Of a DNA stretch of 64,000 nucleotides, positions 42,798 to 53,750 are shown piece after piece; the stretch's first letter is position 1, and each line of letters starts with the position of its first letter. Source of the DNA: Isochrysis galbana (Eukaryota > Haptophyta > Isochrysidales > Isochrysidaceae); NCBI GenBank assembly GCA_018136815.1, contig CM030933.1:3397144-3461143 (forward strand), written 5' to 3'. A program made the translations under genes and the position numbers. The notes beneath the pieces were generated by a model. The model was not told where the DNA came from and did not search any database. It saw nothing but the letters and a program-made list of their open reading frames with translations.

Positions 42798-44838
42798 CAC
42801 ACCGCCGCCGCCCTCGCCGCCGCCGCCGTCGTTTCCCCCGGCGGTGCCTGCGGGAGCCCCTCAGCGCCCACCTCCACCACCGTCGCTCCCTCCCCCCTCC
42901 CCCCCGTCCCCCTCGCCACCTCTTCCCTCGCCACCCCCATCACCTCCGCCGCCCTCCGCCCCGCCTCCATTTCCGCCGCCCTCGCCTCCCCCGCCCTCGC
43001 CGCCGCCGCCTTCGCCGCCACCCTCGCCGCCGCCCTCGCCGCCGCCTCCATCGCCGCCGCCGCCCTCGCCCCCGCCGCCCTCGCCCCCGCCGCCCTCACC
43101 CCCCCCGCCCTCGCCCCCGCCGGCGTCCCCGCCCCCTTCGCCGCCACCTGCGCCCCCGTTGCCGCCCTCGCCGCCGCCACCGTCGCCGCCGCCGGCCCTG
43201 CCGCCGGTGGCACCGAGTAGCCAACGTCTAGAAGTGGACGTGGACCTCGCGGGCGGCAGCATTCAAGCCAACAGCACGACCGCAGCCTCCGTCACCGCCG
43301 CTGTGGGCAACTCAATGGGCAGGGGCAGACTCGCTAGTGTCAACGTCATTCAGACGTCGGACCTCCAACTTGCTTATAACGAGAGTGCCACCACTGCGGA
43401 GGAGGTCCGACGCGCGACGGAGAGGGTCGTCTGCGCGAAGGTCAGCACGGGGGTCTGCGGTGCCAGTCTCAGCACCGGTGTCAGGCGCTCGCTTGCGCTG
43501 AGCGCTCGGATTACGATAACGAGGCAGCTAGGCGAATCGGAGCTGATCTTCGCCGCGCCATCGCTCGACCTACCGTCTGTGGCCGCCGAACTTAGCGTCG
43601 CCCCTTCCGCACTCTCGAGCGAGCAGCCGCCAACAGTCAGTGTGGTGCGCCTCGCCGTCGCCCTCAACGCTGTGCAAGCTCAGGACGCGCAAGAGCTCGC
43701 CGATGTGACTGGCGCGTTTTTTGGCGTCGACCCGGAAACGCTCGTTGTCGCACTCAGCTTTCAGTTTCCTCCGCGTCCACCCCCGACCCCGCCGCCCGGC
43801 ACACCACCAGTGTATACGTGCACCAATACGTGCTTCTTCGCCGAGGACGGAGAGTGCAACGACGGCGCCGCCGGCTCGGTCAACGCTCTATGCGCATACG
43901 CCTCTGACTGCGCCGACTGCGGCGAGCGTATGCGCGTCGACTCGCCACCGGTGGCGCCGCCTGTCGCCCCTCTGCGCGTGGACAATAGCCAAGCGCTATC
44001 ATCGAACCGCACATCCTCGAGCCTCGGCTGGATCCTGGGCATCATCGCGGTTGTGCTTGTGGTCGTTGTGCTATGCATCGCGCTCGCCTGGGCACGGCGC
44101 AAGTCGAAGAGCATCGAGCCCCAGGTACCGCCGGGACCGCTCCCATCTGTAGCCGCACAGGCGCCGCGCGCGTCGGCAATGACCTCCGCGCCGGCCGGGC
44201 CCTCGGATCCGGTGTCGGCCGTGGCCGACTCGAAGCTCGCTCTGGAAAGGGTGCAGCAATGGCGTCCAACGGTAACCCCCAAGGCCCGAGACGCGGTGGC
44301 CAGTACCCCATCCGCCGGCGTACCGCGGCAGCAGGCCATTGCACGAGGCAGGGTGGTCGTCCGGCGCAACCGTACGCATCCAATCGCACCGTCGGGACCA
44401 CCGGGCGCAGGACAGGCGGACCCATCTTACGCGGCGGTGTTCGTGGGGCGCCCCACAGCTCCAGCTAGACCCCCCGCGATGACAGTGGGGCCAAGCACCA
44501 CCGTCGGTGCCGCGGGGAGTGCGGGCATACATGAGGACGATGCCGCGCCCCTTGGTCCACCGCCTGCCAGCTCTCATCCCCGCCTCGTCCCCACCTCAAC
44601 GCCTGATGCGCGTTCGTCGCCTTATGAGGAGTCTAGAGGCTTTGGGAGTGAGCTTGAGGGGGAGAGGGCGGTAGCAAGTGAGCCGGTACGGCAGGTCTCG
44701 CCGCCCATGACGTGGCGGAGGGCGCCCGCGCCACCCACGCAAGCCGCGAGTTTCCAGCACCGCCATGCACCGGCTCCTGTCCTCACTCATGCGGGATCGT
44801 CCCAAGGAAACGAGCCGAGGGTTGTGGGCCGTCTATAG
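37714..44838 (+). CDS. Giant SPPPP (extensin/pherophorin-like) type I membrane protein
   Basis: The frame from ATG 37714 to 44838 is 2374 codons. Residues 1-24 form a signal peptide (VGTGVLLSLSSSAATA). A Cys module SCAQLIAVGFCCPGGGC to GDCDFTCGVC follows, and a second related module (LYALFGFCDDDAAGP to GECDFTCGLC, about 38270-38385) lies one frame away. Then about 4.8 kb of SPPPP repeats. After 43210 in the starting frame come a non-repetitive ectodomain of about 180 residues, a Cys-rich CTNTCFFAEDGEC to ASDCADCGER module, a transmembrane helix LGWILGIIAVVLVVVVLCIA (about 44030-44090) and a 240-residue cytoplasmic tail. It is probably cell-surface or scale-associated. The proline frame moves by -1 at about 38220, 38410, 39945, 40245, 40544 and 41427, six shifts that restore the original frame, so part of the literal translation is Ala/Thr- or Arg/His-rich and probably wrong. 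Confidence 0.8.
39340..41820 (+). repeat. About 300-bp higher-order repeat within the SPPPP region
   Basis: CCAT followed by a C run and TCCGTCCCCTCCGCC recurs at 39941, 40240, 40539, 40823, 41423 and 41722, with related units before 39941 and around 41120. Intervals are 299, 299, 284, 600 and 299 bp. The C run is 9, 9, 9, 10, 9 and 10 bases long respectively, and this sets the reading frame of the next unit. Confidence 0.85.
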
Positions 44839-45274
44839 CGACACGGGCACATGCGTAGGCAGTCTTAATCTAGTTGCAAATTGTCACCCACACCGTTCTT
44901 GTTCTACCTTCTCGTGACGTAGACGAGCAGCACGTCGAAAGTCACGAGGCCCTTTTTACACGTTCACGCCATCTTCCGCTCAATTCAGTCCTCGCAGTGG
45001 GTGGCACCTGACACACGGAAATTCGCTTCATTCGGCAAGCTCTCGCAAACACTTTCCTTTGTGGGCGTGATGCCGGCGAGGAGCGATACGCGAGAAACTA
45101 CCTAACCAACCCCCATCCCCTGGCCGAGCGGATTCGTTGATGGGTCAGTGTTATGTGCTAAGCGAATTTAGTGCTTCTGCAAACGCTAGATGCATTGCAA
45201 GAGACACTTTGTACAATTCAATCATGCAATATACCGAATAATCGCAACTACTCTTAGAGTAGGGGTCATGCGGG

Positions 45275-45360
45275 GAGGTAGAGTGTCGCATCCGCGATCG
45301 ACCTTTTTGTTTTAGAAATTGTTTGCGTTTCTATGTCCCCTCCTTGCAGGCTACGCCAGC
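45275..45360 (-). repeat. Dispersed repeat module R3, copy 2
   Basis: GTGTCGCATCCGCGATCGAC, TTTTGTTTTAGAAATTG, TTTCTATGTCCCCTCCTTGC: the reverse complement of 3710-3780. 44840-45270 shows nothing else recognisable. Confidence 0.7.
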
Positions 45361-45705
45361 CCCTACAGCTTAACTTCGAATCATCGCACACGGGAGCGCT
45401 CGAGCGGTGGCGCTGATCGCTGGACGAAGGGGAAGACACTCGCGGGAAAGGGACACGCGTCGGGAAAGGGGAAACGCGGGAAAAGAGAGGGATGAAAGGA
45501 GGCTGGGAGAACAAGGGAAACACTCGAAGAGGGGAAACGGGGAAGGGAGCGAGGGGGGAGGAGACGACGCCGCTCGTCTCGCCAACGACGAGAACGCGTG
45601 GTGCGTGACAGCCAGACGTCAGCCCGTCTTGGACTCGTTGATTCATCTTCGTGAGCTCAGCGCAAAGCTCATCGAAGTGCTTGGGTAGCGCGGCGGCAGG
45701 CGAGG

Positions 45706-45933
45706 CTAAGGTGCCACTGCGCGGCCGGCGGAGCTCTTGGGCTGCCTCCGTGAGGTGCCGAGGTAATACCACCGCAGAGCCGCTCGCTCGTGCACGAAGA
45801 GAGGCGAGAGCGTGGAGAGCGGGTGACGGGGTATCATCGCGGGTGCCCCCTTCGTCGTGTAGCCGTTGCGCGCCTCCGAGAAGTACTTCCGGAGCTCGGT
45901 GTGGCGAATGTCGATCTCCTTCTCGCTCATCAT
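45706..45933 (-). CDS. Small hypothetical protein (possible first exon)
   Basis: ATG-ATG start in a GA-rich leader, then MMSEKEIDIRHTELRKYFSE and ARNGYTTKGAPAMIPRH, 75 residues to a stop. Just downstream, in another frame after CCTTAG, is a helical stretch ALPKHFDELCAELTKMNQRV that could be a second exon. I recognise no family and no clear donor, so this is only a candidate gene. Confidence 0.3.
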   Translation of the reverse strand: MMSEKEIDIRHTELRKYFSEARNGYTTKGAPAMIPRHPLSTLSPLFVHERAALRWYYLGTSRRQPKSSAGRAVAP

Positions 45934-46929
45934 GGCTCTGTCGCTCTCTGCTGTCGCTCGACGCTCCGTCCGCTGTCTTTCCTCCCCTCCCTCCTATGTG
46001 ACTTCTCTCTCTCACTCTAATAATAGAGTTGTCGGAGATTGCAGCACACTGCATCTCGCGTGTCTTCGGAATCATTCCCTCCCTTTCGTTGTTGTTGCAG
46101 ATCGTTTCCCTTTCTTCGTTGATTGCCGTTGTTTGCAGGAGATGAGACGCGTGTCGTCTGCGGTTGCACCCACCGCAACACCCGAGCAAAACTCCTGTAA
46201 AAGGGAGAAATGGGTGGGACGATGCATACAAATAGGTTGCCGCGTCAAGCTTCCGAATTTGTGCTCAAAGGGCCCACGGGTGCTCTCGTCTTCTATTTTA
46301 AGCGTCGCTTTCAACGTTTGGTTTCTCGGTTATGTTTGGTTTCTCTCGCCTCGTTGTTCTAATTCTGGATTTCTTCCATTTCGGTTGATTTATTCTCTTT
46401 CCATGCCGCTCGTCGAGACGACTCGAATTTAGTCGGGGAGTGTCGTATTCCATACGATGACAGACTTTTATTTATAACCTGCGAGTTATTTTAAGCCTCA
46501 AGATCTCGTCGATTGGTATACCGCCTCTTCTCTTACTTTCTCTTGATGTCATCAAATGTTCCATGACCGTCTTTTGCATTCTCTCCGTGTATCGGTCGTA
46601 GCTCCCCAGCAAGGTCTGCCCTCGTTGTTCCGACCCCTCTGTCGTATGTCTGCGCGTTGCTGAATTGCCCTGGTGCCGACTCGTGGCCGTCCGTCCTGGT
46701 GTGGTTAGTTTTCGCCCTGTTTGGTTTAGTTTGTGTGGTTCTGTGCCCTTAACTTTTTGAGTCCTTGTGTTGTAGCCTCCAGTGTCTACCTCGGACCTAA
46801 GAAGCTCTCATTCTCATTCTCCCTCTCTTCCACTAGCTCGCTAGCTACTAGCTAGCCTCGTCTCCACTCTCCGACGCCACGCGTCGCAATCCTCCGACCA
46901 TAAGTCTACCTCATCGCTCGTAGCGCTCG

Positions 46930-47151
46930 ATGGCAGACACTCTCAGACCCGACTCTTACTATGATCTGTCAGATATCTTCCCGCCAGCAACAATCAACGA
47001 ACCTTCCACGACCGCGTCAGCTGCCGGCTCGATCGAACGGCCCTCTGCCTATGAGCCTGTAGTCATCGCGTGTTCGACAGCAGCGCGCGCGGCCTCACCT
47101 CCCCCCGGTTTCCAAAGAAGGGAACGGGGGAGGGGAAAGGGAGAGTGGTAG
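46930..47151 (+). CDS. Short hypothetical ORF
   Basis: 73 residues starting MADTLRPDSYYDLSDIFPPA after 500 bp of GC-poorer DNA without genes (46430-46929). It ends in the purine-rich edge of the repeat at 47140. It may be the start of a decayed element. No family recognised. Confidence 0.2.
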   Translation: MADTLRPDSYYDLSDIFPPATINEPSTTASAAGSIERPSAYEPVVIACSTAARAASPPPGFQRRERGRGKGEW

Positions 47152-47290
47152 GAAATGGAGGGTAGTTAGGGATAGCACTAGCAATCTGCCTCGCGCCGTG
47201 CAAGTAGCGGTTCGTTTTTAAGATTTTTATAGCCCTGGTAACTGTTACTGTAGTAGGCATCGTCAAGAGTCATACTTTTAAATTTTTAAG
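47140..47290 (+). repeat. Dispersed repeat R6, copy 1 (second copy near 49315-49430)
   Basis: CTGCCTCGCGCCG followed by GTAGCGG and a T-rich stretch is shared between 47190-47230 and 49350-49400, preceded in both by GGTAGT(T)AGGGA. The match is moderate. Confidence 0.45.
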
Positions 47291-47705
47291 CCTCACACCG
47301 CACACGTAGCGCTGTCTTTAGAGAAGATAGTGAGTGGCGACTGCCAGTGCAGTGTGCAAAAGTGCCCACAATGCACCCGCCTAGCACATCGAACCTCTCC
47401 AGGTACACAATGCAGACAACGAGGCTCGATCAGGACGGTGAAGAAAGCGAGAAGGACGAGTTGGCGTTGCATCTACACCTCGTCCTTCACCAACTCCGTT
47501 CCCCTTCCTCTGCGACGGCGCACCCATCAGCACAACGCAACGGTTCACTGAAGACGTGCCGACGACCCAGCTCCACAGCTCATCGAACAAACTCAAGCTT
47601 CGCGCACCCGCACTCGCACTACCGTCCTGGGGGGCCACTCTCAGGAGGGCTCATACATGGACGAGGCTACATGTCCGGCTGTTGATGCCGAGCTCTTGTG
47701 AGAGC

Positions 47706-48723
47706 TCACTTATCGTTGAAGAACTTGTCCAAGAAAGTTGGCTGCGCCACGTCCTTCTGCTCTTCTTTTTCCATCAGCTCGTCAAACAATTGTAGGATGT
47801 GCGACTCACCCTGGGATCAAGGAAGCTCGAGCGCTCAGAAACGTGTGTGACTTCCGTGTCGCCTCCACCCACGTCTACTGAACTTGACGCTCCCTTGCGC
47901 TTTCAATGGCCGCTGCCTCCTGTACCTACCGATTGAAGCATGGCTGCTCGCACTCCGCCCCTCCCCTCTGTGCGTGCACAAGACTGCCCCCCCCCGTTTG
48001 CCTTCAGCATAACTAGCGCAATTCCTGTGCCTTTATGAGCCCCTCCATCCCCCCGCATCCCAAAGTTCGACTTGCTTATCCACATGACCGCCGAAACATG
48101 CACAGTGTCAGCATCTGCACAGTCCGTGGGTTTCCTCAACCGCTCAGTCCCGTGGTCACGACCACCCTCCCCTAACCCATGAACCTAGCTCGCCTCCCCA
48201 TCTTTGGCAAACCTGCCCACCGGAACCATCCCGCCTCCCACACCACATGAGAGCCGCCCCAGGTTCCGATCCTCGTGAACGCTTCCCTTCATCTACCCGC
48301 ACCCGCTCGCGATGCTCCTCCCACCCAAACGACCGACCCCATGTGAACCCCCTTTCCCTCCCCCCTTGCAGCTCCCCTTCCCCCCCCCCCCCTTCCCCCA
48401 AAGAACGGGAACTGCACCTTCCATAGCATGAGCGTCTCCTCGAGCTCCATCCTGCCGAGCGCGATGAGCCGGTTGATCTGGTGGAGATCTGCGACGTCCT
48501 TGTTGTCACGGAAGACGGTCGAGAGAAGTGCCCGCATCTGCCGCTCGGCCAGAGGCACCGAGTAAGCCCTCTTCACCCACGGAACCGAGCGGAGGACATC
48601 ACGGTGGAGGCTCTTCGCCCTCAGAGAGGTCTGGGAGAGGGCCGGGCTGAAGACGAGCGACTTCTGGACGCAGTTACGGAGTGCGATGGCGCCTGTGGAC
48701 GCACCGGAGCCCATAGACGCCAT
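47706..48723 (-). CDS. NDUFA6: Mitochondrial complex I LYR subunit NDUFA6/B14-like
   Basis: Exon 1 is 48723-48418 (102 residues), starting MASMGSGASTGAIALRN. Exon 2 is 47810-47706 (34 residues plus stop): GESHILQLFDELMEKEEQ through FLDKFFNDK. The 607-bp intron has GTGCAG and CCCAG ends and is phase 0. The LYR-type block is SLHRDVLRSVPWVKRAY, with His replacing the usual Tyr of LYR. The conserved RMELEETLMLWK, followed by exon 2, matches the ELEE..xxWKxxxHxxxFF region and C-terminus of NDUFA6. The family binds the mitochondrial acyl carrier protein at the matrix arm. An extra small exon inside the long intron cannot be excluded. Upstream (48724-48800) is GA-rich. Confidence 0.8.
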
Positions 48724-49019
48724 CGTGCGACGGGAGGGAGGGAGGAGGGAGGGGGGGGGAAAGGGGGGTGAGGGGGCGAGGGGAAGAGAGGGAGGGAGAG
48801 AGAAGAGAGCCGCAGAGAGAGGGTGGGTTTCATGTATGAAAAGTAGAATTCCCAGTGAGAGAAGTGGTGTGTGAGAGGAGTTGGGGGAGAGAGGGAAAGT
48901 GGGGAGAGAGAGAGAGAGAGGGGCGGGGGGGGGCAGAGCAGCGGGACGCAGAAAACAAAACCGACGGGGCGAAGTTTTATTTTTTTGTGGCCGGGAAGCT
49001 CAAGTCCCACAACTAAAAA

Positions 49020-49100
49020 AAGAAATGGGGGTGGGGGGGGAGGGGAGGTGGAAAATAGTGGTTCAAAGTTCAAAAGACAAAAGAGTGAGTGACCGGGCTA
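49020..49100 (+). repeat. Repeat family R2, copy (terminal part)
   Basis: GGGGAGGTGGAAAATAGTGG then GAGTGAGTGACCGGGCTA, as at 4790-4849. The rest of 48800-49770 holds no recognised gene. Confidence 0.7.
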
Positions 49101-49779
49101 CAATGAAAACCGAAGGATCGCATAGACGGCTTCCCTGATGGGAAACGGAACAACGCTACGTCCGAGAAACGAGGAGAACACAGACAGGCTCCCTTCTCTC
49201 CAACTCCAACTCCTGGTCGAGGCAGAGCGCGCGGCCTCCCCGACCCCCCGAGCCAAGGATCAAGGATCTCTGCTATGAGGATGAGGGAACTGGCAGAGGG
49301 GAAAGGGGTTGACGGTGGCTAAGGATGGGTAGTAGGGAGTAATATACGCACGCTGCCTCGCGCCGCACGCGTAGCGGAGATTTGTAAGAAGATTATTTTT
49401 AGGTTTAGGTAGAACCTAAGGTAGGCGCTGGCAGCCATGCTGCGTGGGCAGGTAAAAGAAAAAACGGTCGAATGCGGTGGCTCGTGGCGTGAAACATCGG
49501 TGAGACCGCCGACGGGTCACCCGTGGCCATCTTGTCCGACCTCCAGCAAAAATGGTGGGCTGACCTCTGACGTCTGACGCACTCTCACTAGAGCGCGGCG
49601 AAGGTCGGCCTGTCCCAACGGGTCGGTTGTCGGTTGCCATCGCTCCGCTCCCACTTCGGACTGCGCGTGGGGATAGGTAGGGGAAAACTTCCCCCTGTCC
49701 CGCGAAAAAAATATTCTGACCCCATGATGCAACGATGTTTTTTTTTCACCCAGGCTCCCTTGCCCTCGCTCCCTCACCT

Positions 49780-50229
49780 CTAACGACGTACGACGTAGTG
49801 CATGCCCAGCTCCACCGTGGCCCTCTCCTTGAACTCCGAGATCTTGGAGGGGGGGTAGACGTCACCCTCTACCTCCCAGGTGTCGCCGTCGGCCCCGAAG
49901 TCAGCCCAACGGACCGCGATGTGGTTGGTGCGCCGGCGCGCCCAATCGTGCCCACGATCTTGTCCACCTTCAACGCTGTGGTCGACGTGAGCGGCCTCTT
50001 GGTACCTGCGTGTGCGGCATGCGGAAAAGCGGGAGTCAGAGCTCAGGTGGGGTGTTCGACTCATGCGCATGCTGGCTTGTAATGTATGTGCGAGCAAGTG
50101 CATCGTGATGCGTACATCTCCAAAAATCGCGTTTTGGAGCACGTGGCTGTCCAATTGCCCTCCCCAGTGCGAGTGCGAGCGTGCAGGCGCGAACAAGGCG
50201 CCCCGAAGATGTGGGCCACGCAAGTGCAA
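49780..50229 (-). CDS. Chromodomain-like protein, gene model incomplete
   Basis: The C-terminal part of this frame reads RRTNHIAVRWADFGADGDTW, then EVEGDVYPPSKISEFKERAT. The pattern of an aromatic-flanked W, an acidic turn, D-T-W-E and a final I-x-E-F is the chromodomain signature. The first 90 residues look non-coding; a better 5' exon may start with MNLITTVAAAPVGGLLSLPV on the same strand near 50395, with a GTGAGT donor after it, but the phases I tried do not join cleanly. Besides chromatin proteins, cpSRP43-type plastid chromodomains are possible. Confidence 0.4.
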   Translation of the reverse strand: MHLRGPHLRGALFAPARSHSHWGGQLDSHVLQNAIFGDVRITMHLLAHTLQASMRMSRTPHLSSDSRFSACRTRRYQEAAHVDHSVEGGQDRGHDWARRRTNHIAVRWADFGADGDTWEVEGDVYPPSKISEFKERATVELGMHYVVRR

Positions 50230-50837
50230 GGAGGAACTACTCCAGCATCCCTGAGAAGTGTGGAGGTGGAGGGGCGGCGCACACCTACACGTGAGCGCGG
50301 CATGGGCATGAGACTCACTGGTGTGGCCTCCGAGGTGACGGGCAGGCTCAGCAGCCCTCCGACGGGGGCGGCCGCCACCGTAGTTATGAGATTCATTTGA
50401 AACGAAAGCAAAAAAATCCCGTGAGTAGATCAGCCCCTCCCTTTTACCGGCTAACAGTGTTATTTGAGTAGATCGTAGATCCGCTCCTGTGATGGTAGTC
50501 TAGCAGCCGACAGCTGATGTTGGTGGTTCAACATTTTGGAGCAATAAGTGTTACTGAGAGCTTATACTTATACCTTATCACAGTGCTGTTACCCCATCCG
50601 CTTGTGCGACAGTAGGCAAAACCAACGCTCAAACATCATATGATAAGTAGCGGACAGTTGACAGTTGCGATTTTTTTATTGGATTTTAACGTAATAACCG
50701 TGGGCCGTGGGATCAAGGGTGGTCGTCACGTGGGGCAGAAAAGATATGCGTAAGATATACACCCCCTACCCCACACCCCCACAATGATAAGTAAGAATCA
50801 AGGCACTCAAGCGTGCACACGGAATGGACCACTACTA

Positions 50838-51640
50838 GTCACTACAGGCATTTTGCGGTCGATCATGCACGAGCCCAACCCCATCGTACTCCTCCTTCCT
50901 AATGCACATCCACAGGGAGATGGGCCGCGACGAGAGTATCGAGCCACCGATCACGGCGCCGTATGTGCGCGCCGACGGCTCAACGATTCCAATGCAAACA
51001 GAAGCCGCATTGGGCATGCGCTCTCGGCAAACCCATGAGATATTGTAGTGCCGCCGGGGAGCGCAGTTGAATGTCCACGTCCCTCTTGTTGTTGGCGTCA
51101 TTGATGGTCTGGTACACATCCATCCCGTGCACTTTCAGGTTGATGGTGTGGATCGAGACGGAACATCGCATGCGGGAGCGCATGGCCTTCGTTGATCGGC
51201 ACCCTATGGATGAAGGCATCTCCCGAGGCTACCACGGTACCGGTCTCGCATACTGGCGCAGAGAGCGAGCGCACGAGCTGGCTGGCAGGGGACATGGCCG
51301 AAAGCTTGGACATGATCTGAGTCATCACATCGCGAAGCGCCTTACGGTTCAACGGTTCCGGGATGAGCAGGACGGCGTGCTCCTCGGGCGTAGCGCGAAG
51401 TTGGTCACGCTAGCACACTCGATCGGGTAGGTGAAAGTGACAGCGGTGCTGCGCCACTCCGCCATCGAACCAGTCCACGCCGAGCGCCACGCTGGAAGTG
51501 AAGTACATGGACGACCGACGATGAAGGAGAAGGTGCCACATGGAACGTCGTTGCCTACAAAGGTAGCCTTGCGTGTGCTGGAGCCAAGATCGACAACAAG
51601 CACGGCCACATCATCGTGCACCAAGAGTTTGCATCGCGAA
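50838..51640 (-). pseudogene. Actin-like pseudogene, copy A
   Basis: Actin landmarks appear in order but in three frames: DDVAVLVVDLGSSTRKATFV and FIVGRP (nucleotide-binding N-terminus), [47 protein letters not shown], and near the end YGAVIGGSILSSRP with EEYDGVGLVHDRPQ. About 80 residues between the fourth and sixth landmarks are missing. The WDD...HHTFYNEL region after VTNF, still visible in copy B, is also deleted. Frame changes and deletions argue against function. Its place just after the F-box gene is kept in both arms. Confidence 0.75.
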
Positions 51641-51820
51641 GACGACGTGGTGAGGCTTTGAGTAAGTGGGTCGGCCCTCACCCGCACCAAGGGTTCTTAC
51701 GGGGTGGTGAGATGAACGCGCATGGATGGCGTGCGCCTGCTCCGTGACGCGTGCGCAACCAGCTCTGGCATGGCAAGGTGAGAAGACGAGTTGACCACGA
51801 GCGTCCAAAGGACGAGGGCG

Positions 51821-52249
51821 CTATGCCCTTGAGAGATAAGGCGCAATCCGAGAACGGCATAAGGCTCGCAGTCTACAGCAGGTAGAGGAGAATTTTATTG
51901 CACTCTGATCGTCCAAGCGAGCCATGATTTCTTTCAAGGCATCGTCTGGAAGGCTCATGATCTCGCGTTTTCCACGAGCCATCCGCACGGCCGACGTGTA
52001 CTTGTTGTCTTTGCGTTGTGTCGCAGCTTCGGCTCCATTCGCAACAGTAGCGCGCGCAGGACCCACGAGTTCGTGAAGCTCGGCCTCTTGCTCTTGGTTC
52101 TGCGATTCGCTGGAGCAACTCTCTTCGAAATCGAGGTGGACATCGGCTAGACTGACGAGATGAGGCCCGTCGCCTGCGCTCTCCGCGAGCTCGCCACCTC
52201 GAGCCGGCTCGATGCGTTCATCGGTGTTCATTCGGATCTCCTCGGCCAT
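51821..52249 (-). CDS. F-box protein, copy A
   Basis: 142 residues from MAEEIRMNTDERIEPARGGE. The C-terminal F-box is MSLPDDALKEIMARLDDQSA followed by IKFSSTCCRLRALCRSRIAP, with the typical L-P-D-x-x-L-x-x-I start and the late C-R/L-R-A-L helix. F-box proteins bind Skp1 in SCF ubiquitin ligases. No substrate-binding domain follows. The ATG was chosen because both copies share it and its downstream residues, while the sequence before it is microsatellite. Relative to copy B, about 12 residues are missing near SAGD/GPHLVSLAD. Confidence 0.7.
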   Translation of the reverse strand: MAEEIRMNTDERIEPARGGELAESAGDGPHLVSLADVHLDFEESCSSESQNQEQEAELHELVGPARATVANGAEAATQRKDNKYTSAVRMARGKREIMSLPDDALKEIMARLDDQSAIKFSSTCCRLRALCRSRIAPYLSRA

Positions 52250-52329
52250 CGGGCTCTGCTCGTCCAGCCTTCGCTCTTGGTGGGTGTGTGGTCTCTTCCG
52301 GCCTCGCCACAACTCGCGCGGAATCCGTC

Positions 52330-52925
52330 GGGAGGGAGAGAAAGAAGAAGAAGAAGAAGAGAGAGAATAATAGTGGGGGGGGGGACAGGCCGTGGTCGGG
52401 GGGGGAGAGAGAAGAGGAAGAAGAAGAAGAAGAAGAAAGGAGAAGAAAGAGGGAATGGGGGGAGGAGGGGGAGGAGGGGATCTCTCCGTGGTGAGGGGGA
52501 CGGGGCGCGGCCGTCGGGGGTGGAGAAGAGAGAAGAAGACGAGGAGAAGAGAATAGAGTGAGAGGGGGGGGCGGGTTGGGCACCGTCCGAGTCTCGCGCG
52601 CGCCCTCCGACGACGGGGAGCGGTGGGTTTGAGTCTCTCCGCCGCAGTCCGTTAGGAGACGCAAAAAGGGGACGGCACACGCGGCGGCAGAGACGCGGCA
52701 CCGCTCTCTCGCTGCTCTCTCCTTCTCTTCTCTCTCCGCCCCCCTCGCTCTCTCTCTCTCTCCCACCCCCTTTCTCTCCCTCTCTCTCTCCCTCTCCACC
52801 CCCCCGCTCGCTCTCTCTCTCCCTCTCCCTCTCTCTCCCTCTCCCCCCCCCTTTCTCTCTCTCTCTCTCTCTCGCTCTCTCTCCCTCTCTCTCTCTCCCT
52901 CTCCCTCTCTCTCCCTCTCCCCCCC

Positions 52926-52975
<50 letters not shown>

Positions 52976-53025
52976 TCCCTCTCCCTCTCGCTCCCTCCCT
53001 CTCTCTCCCTCTCTCTCCACCTCCG
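52330..53025 (+). repeat. GA/CT-rich tracts of the left arm
   Basis: (GAA)n-type purine tracts at 52345-52450 and CT-rich tracts at 52730-53020, the counterparts of 56050-56340 and 56630-56750 in the right arm. Confidence 0.85.
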
Positions 53026-53332
53026 CGCGTCGTGTCCGCGTCCGTCCCCGGATGCATTTGGATCGGTTATCTTCTGTACCCAACCCACGGCGCAACCAAA
53101 GGCGAGCAAGCCCTCAGGGGGGTTTGTCGGTGCGGCAAGCAAAGCCGGCGGGTCGGGCGTCAGAGCCCGCACGAACTATGTTTAAGTTCGAGAGAAACAG
53201 TAGCGGGATCCTTTACCCAACACCCGGGGATGTCGTGGCGGTCACATGGAATGTCCGCGGGAAGCGGTGGCCTAAGGCGGTTGTGTCGGTGTATACGTAA
53301 AATGCCAAATCGGGCGTTTACCGGTTTCGACC

Positions 53333-53719
53333 TTAGTTATCCCTTATCCCCTCGAGTGTGCTTTTGACGCATTGATGATTGCCCCTAAGGACATGGAAGC
53401 CTTCACGCTCCAATGCGCTAGCCAAGTGTCGAGTTTTGGTTTTGTACGCTTTGACCGGGTCAAAGTCAAAGATGCGGAAAACGATGTAAGTGGCGACCTC
53501 CTTAATTAAGGGAGGACCGAATCGCGCTAGATTTGCGCGGAGCTGAGTCGGCCAGCGCGCCGTAAGTGACTCCAAACTCGTGCGGGACCCCCGAGAGTAC
53601 CGTTTGGAGTTTGTCGCCATAAGCGGCCTTGAATTGGTCGTGTGCGTCGTCATCGACGTAAAAGATCCAAGGCAAGGGCCTTTACTTACGGCCCTTGTCC
53701 ATCCCGTCTGGCGTAGCAT
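53333..53719 (-). pseudogene. Unrecognised decayed coding sequence
   Basis: Two overlapping minus-strand frames each give a plausible stretch: WIFYVDDDAHDQFKAAYGDK followed by LQTVLSGVPHEFGVTYGALA in one, and EVATYIVFRIFDFDPVKAYK in the next. A frame change near 53530 would join them. I recognise no family; a retroelement origin is possible given the surroundings. Confidence 0.3.
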
Positions 53720-53750
53720 CTAGGCCTTCTATCGCCTAGATAGAGAGAAG

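Larger units (their letters stand above)
50645..53200 (-). repeat. Left arm of large inverted duplication
   Basis: About 2.55 kb matching 55860-58495 in inverted orientation. It carries an actin-like pseudogene, an F-box gene and a GA/CT-rich leader in the same order. The outer edge is near TAGCGGACAGTTG (50648); the inner edge is near GTTTAAGTTCGAGAGAAAC (53180). The arms are about 90% identical by eye, with differences mainly in microsatellite length and one deletion. Confidence 0.9.

Noticed and set aside
40512-42800. 762-residue Gly-rich minus-strand frame
   Set aside because: It is the complement of the SPPPP repeat.
38298-43231. Two further frames of more than 1600 residues overlapping the SPPPP gene
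   Set aside because: The C-rich repeat has no stops in any plus frame. These frames lack the signal peptide and the membrane anchor. Their proline-rich sections belong to the one gene after the frame shifts.
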